Assembly: GCA_025449435.1 (NCBI GenBank)
Contig: JANWJO010000023.1
Location: 1 to 34,812, forward strand
Direction of reading: 5' to 3'
DNA: 34,812 nucleotides
Source: Chloroflexota bacterium
GTDB taxonomy: Bacteria > Chloroflexota > UBA4733
Shown: positions 16,558 to 26,003 of the stretch, in pieces
Layout of the letters: the number at the start of each line of letters is the position of its first letter
Position numbering within the stretch: position 1 is the stretch's first letter
Made by a program: the position numbers and the translations under genes
Notes under the pieces: generated by a model
Seen by the model: the letters and a program-made list of their open reading frames with translations, nothing else
Databases searched by the model: none
Told to the model about the DNA's origin: nothing

Positions 16558-17747
16558 GCGCTACCTGCCAAGTCTGGGATGCCGCGCAGCGCCATCTCGT
16601 AAACGACCTTGAGCGGGACGTTATGCGCTTGCGCCGCCGTGACACAATCCTCGTATTCCGGCGCGCGGTTCACCACCTCGCCGCGCAGCACGCCTTCCTT
16701 GATGCGGATGGGCCCGTACGCTGTGGTGACCGTTTGCCAACTGCGGGCCAAACGGTCGCGCCGGACCAGGTGCTGCCGTACCCCGAGCGTGCTCGTTTGC
16801 CGGAACAGCACGTCGCGCAAGCGATCGGCCGCGTCAACGGCACACAGGACGTGGAGCGTCTGTCCCGACCTTCCCTTTTTCATGACCATCGGTGACACCC
16901 AGGCATCGAGAGCACCGGCCGCGAGTACCTGGTCGGTGGCGTAGGCCAGCACCTCCGGATTGAGGTTGTCCAGGTTGCACGCCAGCTCACACAACTCTTC
17001 CACCACTTCAACGCCAGTATTCGCACCCAGGTGCGCGCTCTCGCCAACCATGACACGCACGGTGTTGGCAAATGGCAACTGTTTAGTTCCGGCGCCAGTA
17101 CCCACTGCTGCCACCTGCATGGCCGGTTGCGCGCGCGCCGTGTTGCCCAGTGTCGAAAGCAGGGCCGCTGCCGTGGGTGTGAGTAACTCACCGACATCCG
17201 GCGTGCCGTATGTCACTAACGAGCGGCAGAGCAGCGCCACGGCCGGTGGTGGGACCGGCACGGTGCCGTGGGCCATTTTCATGACTCCGCCGCCGACATT
17301 CAGCGGCGCGACGTGCACCTCACGGACCCCAAAAAAGTCGAGGCCGGCCACCACGCCAGCGACATCGAACAGCGTATCTACCGCGCCTACTTCGTGAAAG
17401 TGCACATCTTCCACGGCAACACCGTGTACTTGCGCCTCGGCTTCCGCCAGCCGCTGCAGGACGCTGACCACCCGACCTCTGACCGTTTCCTGCAGTCGCG
17501 CGCCGGCGATCAGGTTAGTGAGTTCGCTCAGGTGGCGCAGCGGTTGTGTCTGTGCGACGTCGAAGCGAAGGCGCGTTGCCGCCATCCCGTGCGTCACGGT
17601 TCGTTCGACGTCTAGCTTCCATCCGTCCACCGGATATTGCTGCAACAACTGTCGTAACGCGCTCTCGGGCCATCCGGCGTCGAGCAACGCGGCCAGCAGC
17701 ATATCCCCAGCGGCGCCGGAGCGGCCGTCGATGTACGCAATGCTCAA
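16554..17747 (-). CDS. larC: LarC, nickel insertion protein for the nickel-pincer nucleotide cofactor
   Basis: A 397-residue LarC (DUF111) protein. LarC is the CTP-dependent cyclometallase that inserts nickel into pyridinium-3,5-bisthiocarboxylic acid mononucleotide, making the cofactor of lactate racemase LarA and relatives. The N-terminal block [21 protein letters not shown] (5-25) matches the family opening, and the body keeps [16 protein letters not shown] and [11 protein letters not shown]. It is one uninterrupted frame, unlike the Lactobacillus gene, which needs a frameshift. The start is a TTG overlapping the larB stop (TTGA, 17744-17747). No larA or larE lies in the window. Confidence 0.95.
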   Translation of the reverse strand: MSIAYIDGRSGAAGDMLLAALLDAGWPESALRQLLQQYPVDGWKLDVERTVTHGMAATRLRFDVAQTQPLRHLSELTNLIAGARLQETVRGRVVSVLQRLAEAEAQVHGVAVEDVHFHEVGAVDTLFDVAGVVAGLDFFGVREVHVAPLNVGGGVMKMAHGTVPVPPPAVALLCRSLVTYGTPDVGELLTPTAAALLSTLGNTARAQPAMQVAAVGTGAGTKQLPFANTVRVMVGESAHLGANTGVEVVEELCELACNLDNLNPEVLAYATDQVLAAGALDAWVSPMVMKKGRSGQTLHVLCAVDAADRLRDVLFRQTSTLGVRQHLVRRDRLARSWQTVTTAYGPIRIKEGVLRGEVVNRAPEYEDCVTAAQAHNVPLKVVYEMALRGIPDLAGSA

Positions 17748-18502
17748 CGGCGGAGTTCCGGTACGTGATTAATCAAGCTTGCCGCGTAACCCGCGCCGAA
17801 GCCGTTGTCGATATTGACGACCGTCACCCCCGACGCACAGGAATTGAGCATGCCCAAGAGCGCCGCGAGGCCGCCAAAGGCCGCCCCATAGCCGACGCTC
17901 GTGGGCACAGCGATTACTGGCGACCTCACCAAGCCACCCACCACGCTCGGCAGCGCCCCTTCCATTCCCGCCACCACAACCAGCACCCGCGCTGCCTGTA
18001 GCATCGTGAGGCGGCTGAGCAACCGGTGCAGACCGGCGACGCCGACGTCGTAGACGCGCTCGACCATATTCCCCATGACCTCGGCGGTCACGGCGGCCTC
18101 TTCAGCAACCGGCAGGTCGGCTGTGCCGGCGCTGACCACAGCGATCGTGCCGCCGTGTACCGGCAATGGCTCGCCGACCACCACGCAGCGAGCGAGGTCA
18201 TAGACGTGCGCATCTGGAAAGGTTGCCGCCAATGCCGTTGATATGTCGGGCGTAGTCCGCGTGGCCAGCACCGGCGCCCCGTGCTCGCGCAGCCGGCGGG
18301 CGATAGCCAGGATATGGTCAATGTGCTTGCCTGGACAGAATATGACCTCGGGAAACCCCTGTCTCAAGAAGCGATGATGATCGACTTTGGCGAACCCCAG
18401 GTCTTCAAACGGCAGCTCCTTGAGTTGGGACAGCGCGCCGTCCACGCTCAACGATCCACCCTGTACCGACTTGAGGAGTTGCTCTAAACGCTCAGGATCC
18501 AT
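17744..18502 (-). CDS. larB: LarB, pyridinium-3,5-biscarboxylic acid mononucleotide synthase
   Basis: A 252-residue LarB, first enzyme of nickel-pincer cofactor synthesis, which carboxylates and hydrolyses nicotinic acid adenine dinucleotide. The C-terminal two thirds is an AIR-carboxylase-like (PurE-type) domain. C222 in MLNSCASG aligns with Cys221 of the Lactobacillus enzyme, which forms the covalent substrate adduct; E181 in GMEGALPS aligns with Glu180. NIDNGFGAG is also conserved. The start at the ATG at 18502 (MDPERLEQ) is chosen because LarB homologues begin here and AAGAGG lies upstream; the frame is open further but runs deep into the DUF4129 gene. It overlaps that gene by 11 bases. 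Confidence 0.95.
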   Translation of the reverse strand: MDPERLEQLLKSVQGGSLSVDGALSQLKELPFEDLGFAKVDHHRFLRQGFPEVIFCPGKHIDHILAIARRLREHGAPVLATRTTPDISTALAATFPDAHVYDLARCVVVGEPLPVHGGTIAVVSAGTADLPVAEEAAVTAEVMGNMVERVYDVGVAGLHRLLSRLTMLQAARVLVVVAGMEGALPSVVGGLVRSPVIAVPTSVGYGAAFGGLAALLGMLNSCASGVTVVNIDNGFGAGYAASLINHVPELRR

Positions 18503-19865
18503 GTGGGGTTGCCTCTTGCAATGTTGTTCGAATATGATGCCAGGCGGGGAGTAGTGAAGCGACCCCTCCCGGCGGCGCCTGGCCGCCATAGTGTTCAGCG
18601 GCATAGGCGTTGGCGACCTCCTGGAGTTCCGGCGCCAACGCGTCAAACCGTGCGCAGAGCTGCTGGCAGTGCTCCTGCGCCGTCTGTGGCGACTCCCGCG
18701 CCTCTCCTACCTCGGCGGCGTAGCGCTGCACCAGGACATACAGTTCGCGCGCGCTAGCGGGTTCCCTTTCCCTCCAGCGGCGAGACAGCGATGGCAGCCG
18801 TGTGGCTGCCAGCCGTGAGCCAACGCCGCCCAGCGCTCCAGACAGCCACGCGCCAAGCAGGCTCCAGGCGAAGACGCTTTCGCGCTCGTCGGACCGCCTG
18901 CTGGTCTTACTCCGCCGCGCCCGGACGTTCCGGCTTATCACAACGATCACCACGATGGCAAGGATCATGACCACTGCCCACAGCAGGAGGGGCCCAGGGT
19001 TGAACGACATCGCGGTGGTCGTGTCTTGCGGTATCGGCGGCTTGCCCACAGCGCCGCTCACCGCTGGTTGCTGCACTGGGTTGCGTTGCAGGCCGTGCAA
19101 CCAATCCGCCAGTGGTCCAAACAGGAACGTAAACAGCACGTACGCAATGGGCACTAACAGGTAAAACAGGATGGTGCCAATGATCGTCCCCAACAAGTGG
19201 AGCACCACACCAACCAGGCCGGCCACCGTTGGGAGCGACACCGCCAGCGCTACGGCCATAGCCGCGGCAGCAACGCCCGCGGTGAGTGATATGAGCCAGG
19301 ACTTCGTTCCCTTGCTGGACAGTGCGGCCGTGCCCAACACCTCAACGCGCTGGGCCAGGCTGAGACCAGCCAGTGCCGCGACTAAAAAACACAGCGTGAA
19401 CAACAGGTGTTCTCCTGCAGCCACCGGCGAGAACGCTGGTGCAATCGCTCGGATCACGATCGACACCAGTACCCCGCCGATGCCTGCAAACACGCTGCTG
19501 CGCAACCGGTCGTCCCAGGTATCGAGGTCAGCGAGTGATCGCTGGTGCCAGGTGACATACAGGGCAAATATCACCAGTACTGCACTGATTCCTTGCAGGT
19601 TGAACACGGCGATGGTGAGCAATGCCGCGCACACGCGCAGGGCGATGGCGGCATAGTCGCGTGCCGAGCGATCAGGCAGTTCGTTCACGGACAGGTTCAG
19701 GAGTACCGAGCCAGCCACCACCAGCCAGTTAGGTGCCGGTGCAGTCGCGTCTTGTAGCGCCGTGCTAGCCACCAACAGGGCGGTGAGCCAGGTGCTCTCA
19801 ATGATGACGAGCAAGAGATAGCCAAGCCAAGACTGGCGTATGTGAGCCGCTATCGCATTCACCAT
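18492..19865 (-). CDS. Membrane protein with C-terminal DUF4129 domain
   Basis: A 457-residue protein with about seven hydrophobic helices in residues 10-255, a Gly/Pro/Gln-rich loop (about 258-287), one more helix (about 290-312) and a cytoplasmic tail. The tail (about 370-440; [16 protein letters not shown], then [15 protein letters not shown]) looks like DUF4129, the domain usually found at the C-terminus of DUF3488/transglutaminase membrane proteins coded next to MoxR and DUF58 genes. The transglutaminase Cys-His-Asp domain is absent, so it is a reduced version of that partner. It overlaps the DUF58 gene by 7 bases and larB by 11, placing it in the middle of one operon. Function is unknown. 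Confidence 0.82.
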   Translation of the reverse strand: MVNAIAAHIRQSWLGYLLLVIIESTWLTALLVASTALQDATAPAPNWLVVAGSVLLNLSVNELPDRSARDYAAIALRVCAALLTIAVFNLQGISAVLVIFALYVTWHQRSLADLDTWDDRLRSSVFAGIGGVLVSIVIRAIAPAFSPVAAGEHLLFTLCFLVAALAGLSLAQRVEVLGTAALSSKGTKSWLISLTAGVAAAAMAVALAVSLPTVAGLVGVVLHLLGTIIGTILFYLLVPIAYVLFTFLFGPLADWLHGLQRNPVQQPAVSGAVGKPPIPQDTTTAMSFNPGPLLLWAVVMILAIVVIVVISRNVRARRSKTSRRSDERESVFAWSLLGAWLSGALGGVGSRLAATRLPSLSRRWREREPASARELYVLVQRYAAEVGEARESPQTAQEHCQQLCARFDALAPELQEVANAYAAEHYGGQAPPGGVASLLPAWHHIRTTLQEATPHGS

Positions 19866-21043
19866 GCACGTTCCTCGAGCGGTGCTGCGCCCTCCGCGTG
19901 GCGGGGATCACACCGGTAAATCTTGTGCCCATGCGCGCGAATCGTCTCCAATGTCATCGACAGTTCCTCGGACTCGGCCGCGCTCACCAGCACCAGCGTT
20001 GCGCCGAATGGCAGGGTTGGCAGTTCGCGCTCCAGCAGGCGCTCGATCGGTAGCAAATAGTAGGGAATGAGGCGGGCGAGCAACTCCAGGATGGCCGCGA
20101 GCTGGTCGGGGGACCTCCCCGGCATGAGCCGGATGTGACGTCCGGTGTTGACGGTGAGCGCATTTGACAGGAGTCCTACCGGCACGCGCGTATCCAGCGT
20201 GTCTCGTGCCATCGTGGCTGTCACCGAAACTGCCCTTTCCAGCAACTCATGATCGATGCCGCTCCAGGCAAGTTCCGTCGTACCGCAGTCGACCACGAGG
20301 ATAACTTGGACATCGGCGCCCGGGTCGAACACCTTGGTTTGCAGCATGCCGGTATGTGCCGTCGCGCGCCAGTGGATCCTGCGCGGAGGGTCACCGCTCT
20401 CATAAGGACGAACGCCGGCAAGACGTGCGGGGTCATCCCACAGCCGCCGCTCGGCCTTGTAGTCGCCAATCATCTGATGCGCGCGTAGGTCGTACGCCCA
20501 CGCCGGGAGCAATGCCGGGTATACCACTACCTCGCGTACGGTGCCCATCGTCGCTTCAGCGTGGGCGAGCCCAAACGGATCCCCTGCGGCGACTTGTGCC
20601 TCGGCGATCTGGTAAAAGCCCCTACGTGTAGCCCGCAAGGTCACGGAGCGATGGACGCGCTCAAACGGGCCCAGCGTGAACGGCTGTGTCACCTGCCGCT
20701 CGCGTGAGGTGGGCCACACGGCGTCGCCAATGCCAGCGGCGAGCGCCGCCGGGAAGCGTTCGGTGACGGTCAACCAGGGAACGGGCAGCAGTTTTTGGTT
20801 AGTCAAGCTCAGCGTGTATTGCGTTTCCTCGCCGGGAAACAGCCGCGTTGGATCGAGCGACCGGGTCAGCGTAAGGTCGGTGAGGGCATAGTGGCGCCAG
20901 AGCACCGATATCGCGACCAGTGCCAGAATCGCCGTGGCCGCCACTAACGGCATGGCTGAGCGCGAAAACAGTGCTGCGATCACGAGCACGACCACCACTG
21001 GAGCCCAGAGCTTGTAGGCGAGCGAGCGCTCAGTGCTCCACAT
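19859..21043 (-). CDS. DUF58 domain protein
   Basis: A 394-residue protein. Two adjacent N-terminal hydrophobic helices (about 11-50) anchor it; a beta-rich region follows (PGEETQYTLSLTNQ, PVPWLTVTERFP), then the DUF58 core with YESGDPPRRIHWRATAHTG and, later, a VWA-like fold (VILVVDCGTTEL). DUF58 proteins are regularly coded beside MoxR ATPases and are thought to work with them in membrane-protein or complex maturation. The ATG at 21043 (MWSTERSL) is preferred: the frame is open to 21124, but that would overlap the moxR gene by almost 100 bases and adds a non-conserved segment. Overlaps are 14 bases with moxR and 7 with the DUF4129 gene. Confidence 0.9.
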   Translation of the reverse strand: MWSTERSLAYKLWAPVVVVLVIAALFSRSAMPLVAATAILALVAISVLWRHYALTDLTLTRSLDPTRLFPGEETQYTLSLTNQKLLPVPWLTVTERFPAALAAGIGDAVWPTSRERQVTQPFTLGPFERVHRSVTLRATRRGFYQIAEAQVAAGDPFGLAHAEATMGTVREVVVYPALLPAWAYDLRAHQMIGDYKAERRLWDDPARLAGVRPYESGDPPRRIHWRATAHTGMLQTKVFDPGADVQVILVVDCGTTELAWSGIDHELLERAVSVTATMARDTLDTRVPVGLLSNALTVNTGRHIRLMPGRSPDQLAAILELLARLIPYYLLPIERLLERELPTLPFGATLVLVSAAESEELSMTLETIRAHGHKIYRCDPRHAEGAAPLEERAW

Positions 21044-22034
21044 GGTCCACCGGCGCTGGAACCGTTTCGATGAGGTCGGCGATGAGCTGACCCGCAGTCC
21101 GCCCACGCAGCCGTGCTTGAGCACGCGTGACGATGCGATGCGCCAGCGCCGGTTCAGCGAGTGCTTTCACGTCGTCGGGCGTGACGAACGCCCGGCCGTG
21201 GATCAGCGCGCGCGCCTGGCATGAACGCAGCAACGCCAGCGTGCCACGCGGACTGACGCCGAGTTGGAGCGCTTCCAGTTCCCGCGTCTTGCGGCAGATA
21301 GTCACGACATAGTTTTCCACCGAGTCGTCGATGTGTACCAGGCGTACCTGCCGCTGCACATCCACCACCACCTTGTCGCTCAACACGGCCGACAAGTCAT
21401 CCAGTGGTTGCGCGACGCGAAACCGCTTAACAAGGTCTCTTTCCTGGTCCTCGGATGGATAGCCAATGCGAAAACTGAGCAAAAAGCGATCGAGTTGTGC
21501 CTCGGGCAGTGGGAATGTGCCCTCGAGCTCCACAGGGTTCTGCGTCGCGATGACGAAGAATGGCGCTGGTAAGGGAAAGCTCATGCCGTCAATCGTCACC
21601 TGGCGTTCCTCCATAGCTTCTAGGAGGGCCGATTGCGTGCGCGGGCCTGCGCGGTTGATCTCGTCTGCGAGCACGACTTGCGCTACGATCGGCCCTAGGT
21701 GCCGCTCGAAGTCGGACGTCTTAGGGTTGAAGACGCTGGTCCCCGTTACGTCGGTGGGCAACAGGTCAGGCGTAAATTGCAGACGGCTGAAGGAGCACCC
21801 CAATGACCTTGCCAGCGCTTTGGCCATGGTCGTTTTCCCAGTGCCCGGTACGTCATCGAGCAAGGCGTGCCCGTTGGCGAGCAGCGCTACTAGGAGCAGC
21901 TCAAGAGCCCGATCGGCGCCCACCATGACGCGGCGCATAGAAGCGAGTAAGCGTTGGACCGCATCATTTGATGTGCTCTGAGCGTCCTCGGTTACTGGCT
22001 TGGCTGCTCGTACCTCAGATTGCGCTGACACCAT
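21030..22034 (-). CDS. MoxR-type AAA+ ATPase
   Basis: A 334-residue AAA+ ATPase of the MoxR group, chaperone-like ATPases that help assemble metal-containing or membrane complexes. Walker A is PGTGKTT (63-69), Walker B is VVLADE (120-125) followed by INRAGPRTQSALLEAMEE, sensor 1 lies in FVIATQNPVELEGTFPLPEAQLDRF (starting about residue 160), and the C-terminal helical domain follows (about 240-325; SPRGTLALLRSCQA). AGGAGG sits only 3 bases before the ATG, so translation may really start at the GTG one codon later. A TATTAT at 22080-22085 may be its -10 element. It is the first gene of the minus-strand chain down to 16012. Confidence 0.93.
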   Translation of the reverse strand: MVSAQSEVRAAKPVTEDAQSTSNDAVQRLLASMRRVMVGADRALELLLVALLANGHALLDDVPGTGKTTMAKALARSLGCSFSRLQFTPDLLPTDVTGTSVFNPKTSDFERHLGPIVAQVVLADEINRAGPRTQSALLEAMEERQVTIDGMSFPLPAPFFVIATQNPVELEGTFPLPEAQLDRFLLSFRIGYPSEDQERDLVKRFRVAQPLDDLSAVLSDKVVVDVQRQVRLVHIDDSVENYVVTICRKTRELEALQLGVSPRGTLALLRSCQARALIHGRAFVTPDDVKALAEPALAHRIVTRAQARLRGRTAGQLIADLIETVPAPVDHVEH

Positions 22035-22202
22035 ACACCTCCTGGTTCCGCGGCGCCCGATGCTGGCCAGCGTGGGGCGATAATACCGCGCACTGGTGGA
22101 GGCGGCCCGCTAGGTCGAAGGCGGGGGCCATGGCATACTCCTGGGTGCATGAGCAGGGTGTGCCGCAAGACTGCGGCGTAGAACCAAGTTCTAGAGGCGG
22201 GA

Positions 22203-22406
22203 TTGCAGGTGCAGGGCGAGTGGCAGGCACGGATAGATTTCTTTCTGGTGCTCGTCGCGATCGTACTTATCACATATCTCGTCTTTAAGCTTATCGGACC
22301 CCAAGTATTTGCGATGACCGACTATGTGCTGCACCGCATCGCCGACGCGTTTAGCTCGGTGAATACGCTCGTCACCGGAGGATCGGGTACCCGCCGCGGC
22401 CCGTAG
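22203..22406 (+). CDS. Small single-helix membrane protein
   Basis: A 67-residue frame with one clear hydrophobic helix (residues about 13-33; FFLVLVAIVLITYLVFKLIG), a short amphipathic stretch and a basic Gly-rich end (GGSGTRRGP). The start is TTG at 22203 or GTG at 22209; neither has a strong ribosome binding site. No family is recognised. It sits alone between the divergent moxR start and the xdhC gene. The strength of the helix supports a real gene, but its shortness keeps this uncertain. Confidence 0.5.
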   Translation: MQVQGEWQARIDFFLVLVAIVLITYLVFKLIGPQVFAMTDYVLHRIADAFSSVNTLVTGGSGTRRGP

Positions 22407-22591
22407 GCCGGACTGCCCCGGAAACGGCGCGCTTGACTGCAACGTACTTGACGCGCCTACCGCTGTTTCCCGCTTGTCACAGCCCTTGAACGAGGCGGTA
22501 GCATGACCACAGGCGCATTCGGTTCGTCGTTCACTGCGACCACCAGGTGTTGGATTGCTACCATACCCACTGCGCTAAAGGAACGTGACCA

Positions 22592-23770
22592 ATGCCAGGT
22601 AACACCGAACTCTTTGACGAAATTGCCCGCCGTGTAGGGCAAGGTGAAAGCCTCGCCGTCGCTACCATCGTTGAAACGCGCGGCTCCACGCCACGTGAAG
22701 TTGGCGCCAAAATGCTCATCAGGGCCGATGGTGGCATCGCTGGCACAGTCGGCGGTGGTTGCGGCGAAGCCGACGTGTGGCGAGCAGCGCTGGATGTGAT
22801 CGATACCAAGTCGCCCACGATCGTACAGGTAGACCTCACGGAGGAAATGACGCTCCAAACAGAGGCTGTGTGCGGCGGCATCATGCGGGTGTTCGTCGAG
22901 CCGCGCTATCCGCAGGGTGCCGACGCAGAACCTGGCGCAGCCCCAGCAGGTGATGGTTTCGCCAGTGCTGTAGCCCAGGCCATTCGCGAGCGCCGCGCGT
23001 GCGCCCTTGCCACCGTCGTGCGCGCGCATCCGGCAACGGGGCTGGTTCGCGGGAACCGCCTGTTTGTTACGACAACGGCGCAAGTGGGCACCCTGGGTCA
23101 ATATGAACTCGACGCAACCGTGGCCGCGTCCGCGCGGAATGCCCTGAGCCATGCAGACAGCAAACCGCTGCGCATTCCAGTTGGCGATGCCGCCGAAGCC
23201 GGTAGCGCCGAGGTGTTTGTCGAGCTGTTCACGCCCGCACCGCGGCTGCTGATTCTGGGTGCAGGGCATATCGCCGTGCCACTGGCCAAGGTTGGCTCGC
23301 TGCTCGAGTTCGAAGTGGTGGTATTAGATGATCGCGCCGCCTTCGCCAATCGTGTGCGATTCCCCGACGCCGACCAGGTGTTGGCCGCCGACTTCGGCGC
23401 GGCGTTGCGCGACTTTCCTGTCGATCCGTATACCTACATTGTGCTCGTGACGCGCGGCCACCAGCAAGATGTAGCATCCCTGCGAACCCTGATCCAATCT
23501 AACGCCGCCTACATCGGCATGATTGGCAGCAAGCGGCGCGTGTGGACCGTGCTCAAACTCCTGAATGAAGAGGGCGTGAGCCCGGAGCGCTTGCTTCGAC
23601 TACACGCGCCTATTGGTCTGGACATCGAGGCCATCACGCCGTCCGAAATTGCGGTGGCCATCGGTGCTGAGTTGGTCAAGGTGCGCCGTGGTGGCAAGGC
23701 TGCGTCCATGTCCGATGACACCAGGGAGTTGTACCGCGCGCGCTTCGCCCGGCAAGAAGCGTCCGTCTGA
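22592..23770 (+). CDS. XdhC/CoxI family molybdenum hydroxylase maturation protein
   Basis: A 392-residue protein with both halves of the XdhC family. The N-terminal XdhC/CoxI domain has VETRGSTPREVGAKML (27-42) and GTVGGGCGEADV (51-62). The C-terminal Rossmann domain has LILGAGHIAVPLA (220-232) and later YIGMIGSKRR. XdhC binds the molybdenum cofactor, protects it during sulfuration and hands it to xanthine dehydrogenase-type enzymes. The ATG follows AAAGGA by about 9 bases. The MocA-like cytidylyltransferase gene begins 3 bases after its stop, which supports a shared role. No molybdenum hydroxylase subunit gene lies in the window. Confidence 0.92.
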   Translation: MPGNTELFDEIARRVGQGESLAVATIVETRGSTPREVGAKMLIRADGGIAGTVGGGCGEADVWRAALDVIDTKSPTIVQVDLTEEMTLQTEAVCGGIMRVFVEPRYPQGADAEPGAAPAGDGFASAVAQAIRERRACALATVVRAHPATGLVRGNRLFVTTTAQVGTLGQYELDATVAASARNALSHADSKPLRIPVGDAAEAGSAEVFVELFTPAPRLLILGAGHIAVPLAKVGSLLEFEVVVLDDRAAFANRVRFPDADQVLAADFGAALRDFPVDPYTYIVLVTRGHQQDVASLRTLIQSNAAYIGMIGSKRRVWTVLKLLNEEGVSPERLLRLHAPIGLDIEAITPSEIAVAIGAELVKVRRGGKAASMSDDTRELYRARFARQEASV

Positions 23771-23773
23771 CCG

Positions 23774-24400
23774 TTGAGCCATCTGGGAAGTCTGCTCGTC
23801 ACCGGCATCATCCTCGCGGCGGGCGAATCGACACGACTCGGACAATTCAAGCCTTTGCTTCCCTGGCCTGCCGAAGTCGACCACGACACACTGGTGGCCT
23901 ATCAAGCCCGTCAATTGCTGTCGGCCGGCGCCGATCCCGTCATCGTGGTGACTGGTGCCCGTAGCGATGAAGTCGGATGTGAAGCACGACGAGCGGGCGC
24001 CACTGTCGTGTTCAACGCCGGTTACGAGCAGGGCAAATCCACTTCGGTGCGCGCTGGCGTGCTGGCGTCGCCTGAAGGACGGTCCGTACTCATCCTCGGT
24101 GTCGATCAGCCGCGTGCCGCTGCCGTGCTGAGCGCGTTGTGCACTGAACATCTGGAGCCCGATGGCATCCTGATTCCCACCTATCAGGGGCGGCGGGGCC
24201 ATCCGCCGGTGTTCGGCCCATTGCTGCGCCAAGAACTGCTGGCCATCAACGAAGAGTCACAAGGCCTGCGTGCCGTGTTGCGCGCCGGTGCAGCGCACAT
24301 CAAACTTCTGGACTTCGACGATCGCCAAGTCCTGCTCAATATCAACGCGGCAGACGATTTAGTGATGGCCAGGCAGCTTTTCGCTGGCCCGCGTACTTGA
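23774..24400 (+). CDS. mocA: MocA-like molybdenum cofactor cytidylyltransferase (NTP transferase)
   Basis: A 208-residue MobA/MocA-type nucleotidyltransferase. The N-terminal ILAAGESTRLGQFKPLLPW (13-31) is the nucleotide-binding signature LAAGxSxRxGxxKPLLP. SVLILGVDQPRA holds the metal-binding Asp region, and RGHPPVFGPLLRQELL matches the MocA group, which makes molybdopterin cytosine dinucleotide. The start is a TTG three bases after the xdhC stop, so the genes are coupled. The neighbour argues for a Mo-cofactor substrate over a sugar phosphate. It converges with the oxidoreductase gene, with only 10 bases between the stops. Confidence 0.88.
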   Translation: MSHLGSLLVTGIILAAGESTRLGQFKPLLPWPAEVDHDTLVAYQARQLLSAGADPVIVVTGARSDEVGCEARRAGATVVFNAGYEQGKSTSVRAGVLASPEGRSVLILGVDQPRAAAVLSALCTEHLEPDGILIPTYQGRRGHPPVFGPLLRQELLAINEESQGLRAVLRAGAAHIKLLDFDDRQVLLNINAADDLVMARQLFAGPRT

Positions 24401-24410
24401 CCGATTGGCG

Positions 24411-25412
24411 CTACACGTTCCTTCCCGCGGCGGACAGTGCTTCCGGGTCAAACCCGGCGTCGCGGGCAACGGCATCCTGGATGTCTTGAATGCTCAGCCC
24501 CTCTTCAACGGTCGGGAACTGATGGGTGCCATCGAGCGACGCCACCAACGCCGACATCTGGACGCGCGGGAAGTCGCTAAATGGCACCTGGAACTCCTCC
24601 AGGATGGGCACGTCGGTGAGGACCCCTCCCGGCCGGGCCAGTTGCACGCGCGCGTGCCGCGCACCCATATCCAGCGTCAGTGTGCCGTGCTCGCCACACA
24701 GCCTGGCCAGGACAGCATTCTCATAACCTGCTGCCACACGCGACGTTTGGACTGCAGCGCTGCGCCCAGCAGGAAGGTTTAATACGGCCTGCATTGCCAG
24801 GTCAGCGGCACCGGCATTCCGCCGTACCGCCGTTGCGCCGCCGACGGTTGCACTAGGTGCGCCGCTCCACCACAGCAGCAAGTCGATCACATGTGGACCA
24901 AGCTCGATCCAGGAGCTCAAGCTGGGATACGGCGGTGTGAGCTCCTTGGGCTGCAACATCGTGATATCAAAATGCCAGATGGTGCCCAGTGTTCCCGTTT
25001 CTACCACGTGTTTGATCATCCGGGTGCCCGCTAGACCGTGGAAGGTGAAATGCATAGCGCTAGGTACGCCCCGCTCGCGTACTGCAGCAGCTAATTGCCT
25101 GGCGCTAGTACCAGAACTGCTAAGCGGCTTCTCACAGATGACGGCCATGCCGTGCTGCGCAGCACTCAGGGCCGGAGCCAGATGGTGCGCTGGCGGCGTA
25201 TTGACGAATACGGTATCGGCAACCCCGGAGGCCGCCAAAACGTCTACCGAGTCGAAGAAATGTGGAATTTCGAATTGCGCGGCAATGGCCGCCGCTTTTT
25301 CCTGAGACCGGCTGACCACAGCGGTCAACTGACAGTTATCCGCAGCTAGCAACCCAGCGATGAGGAGCCGTTCGGCGCGTACGTTCAGCCCGATGATCGC
25401 GACCCGGCGCAT
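24411..25412 (-). CDS. Gfo/Idh/MocA family oxidoreductase
   Basis: A 333-residue protein with an N-terminal Rossmann domain (about 1-120) and the alpha/beta C-terminal domain of the family. The hallmark CEKPLS lies at 93-98 with K95, and WIELGPHVIDLLLWW carries the conserved histidine region of the active site. The usual GxGxxG/A dinucleotide loop is altered: the first strand is followed by IIGLNVRAERL. Family members oxidise or reduce sugars, inositols and related compounds with NAD(P); the substrate is unknown. The start at the ATG at 25412 (MRRVAIIG) places the Rossmann fold at the N-terminus; the 83 extra in-frame residues upstream overlap the next gene and lack protein character. Confidence 0.87.
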   Translation of the reverse strand: MRRVAIIGLNVRAERLLIAGLLAADNCQLTAVVSRSQEKAAAIAAQFEIPHFFDSVDVLAASGVADTVFVNTPPAHHLAPALSAAQHGMAVICEKPLSSSGTSARQLAAAVRERGVPSAMHFTFHGLAGTRMIKHVVETGTLGTIWHFDITMLQPKELTPPYPSLSSWIELGPHVIDLLLWWSGAPSATVGGATAVRRNAGAADLAMQAVLNLPAGRSAAVQTSRVAAGYENAVLARLCGEHGTLTLDMGARHARVQLARPGGVLTDVPILEEFQVPFSDFPRVQMSALVASLDGTHQFPTVEEGLSIQDIQDAVARDAGFDPEALSAAGRNV

Positions 25413-25506
25413 AAGTGCTCTCCCCGCGTCGTAGCAGAGAAAGCGACCGGCAAACGCTCGCCCTGCGACCGCTAGTCTAGCGGGTTCGCACAGGTCCGGT
25501 GCGCAC

Positions 25507-25911
25507 CTACTTCTTGTCGGATGGTGCCGCCGGTGGGATCTGGGCGCCACCGGTGGCGTGTTGGAGGAGACGCTCTTGCCAGCGGACTGTCTCTTGCAAC
25601 ATCTGGTGCTCGCGACTGAGCGACTCGAGCTGGCTCTCGAGTATCGTAATCCTGGCATCAATCTGCGTGTTGGGTTGAGCGACTGTGCGCGGTGTGCTCA
25701 CCCGGCGCGAGAGTGCCGACACTGGGCCCCACAGCAGCGCAGTCCCAGCAACAATAGCGACGATGGGTATCAACATCATCCCAACATGTCCAAGCACCAC
25801 GAGGGCAAATACAATGGCAGCGATGAACAGCCACGACCCATTCGCCCGATGGTGGTGGCGGGCATGCCAGTTTGTATACACCGAACGCCTCCTTGCACTC
25901 CGCGGTCCCAT
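25507..25911 (-). CDS. Small membrane protein with C-terminal coiled coil
   Basis: A 134-residue protein with a basic, His-rich N-terminus (ARRRSVYTNWHARHHHRA), two adjacent hydrophobic helices (about 27-65; WLFIAAIVFALVVLG and IPIVAIVAGTALLWG) and a cytoplasmic-type coiled coil (about 84-118; ITILESQLESLSREHQMLQE). The architecture recalls small envelope or phage-shock-type proteins, but no family is assigned. The frame is open to 26019, but a good promoter at 26009-26036 would start transcription near 26002, inside that extension, so the ATG at 25911 is used. The predicted leader is about 90 bases. Confidence 0.7.
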   Translation of the reverse strand: MGPRSARRRSVYTNWHARHHHRANGSWLFIAAIVFALVVLGHVGMMLIPIVAIVAGTALLWGPVSALSRRVSTPRTVAQPNTQIDARITILESQLESLSREHQMLQETVRWQERLLQHATGGAQIPPAAPSDKK

Positions 25912-26003
25912 CGAGTCATCTGACCAACGCTCTCGATCTCCACTCTTTGTAGCATATCCGATGATGGTGGCGCTGACAAGTTTCTGGTTAATAATCTCAT
26001 GTG

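Noticed and set aside
18503..18646. Upstream start for LarB
   Set aside because: The 48 extra residues are basic, overlap the DUF4129 gene by over 150 bases and are absent from known LarB proteins.
25413..25661. Upstream start for the Gfo/Idh/MocA protein
   Set aside because: It would put 83 low-complexity residues before the Rossmann strand and overlap the neighbouring gene.
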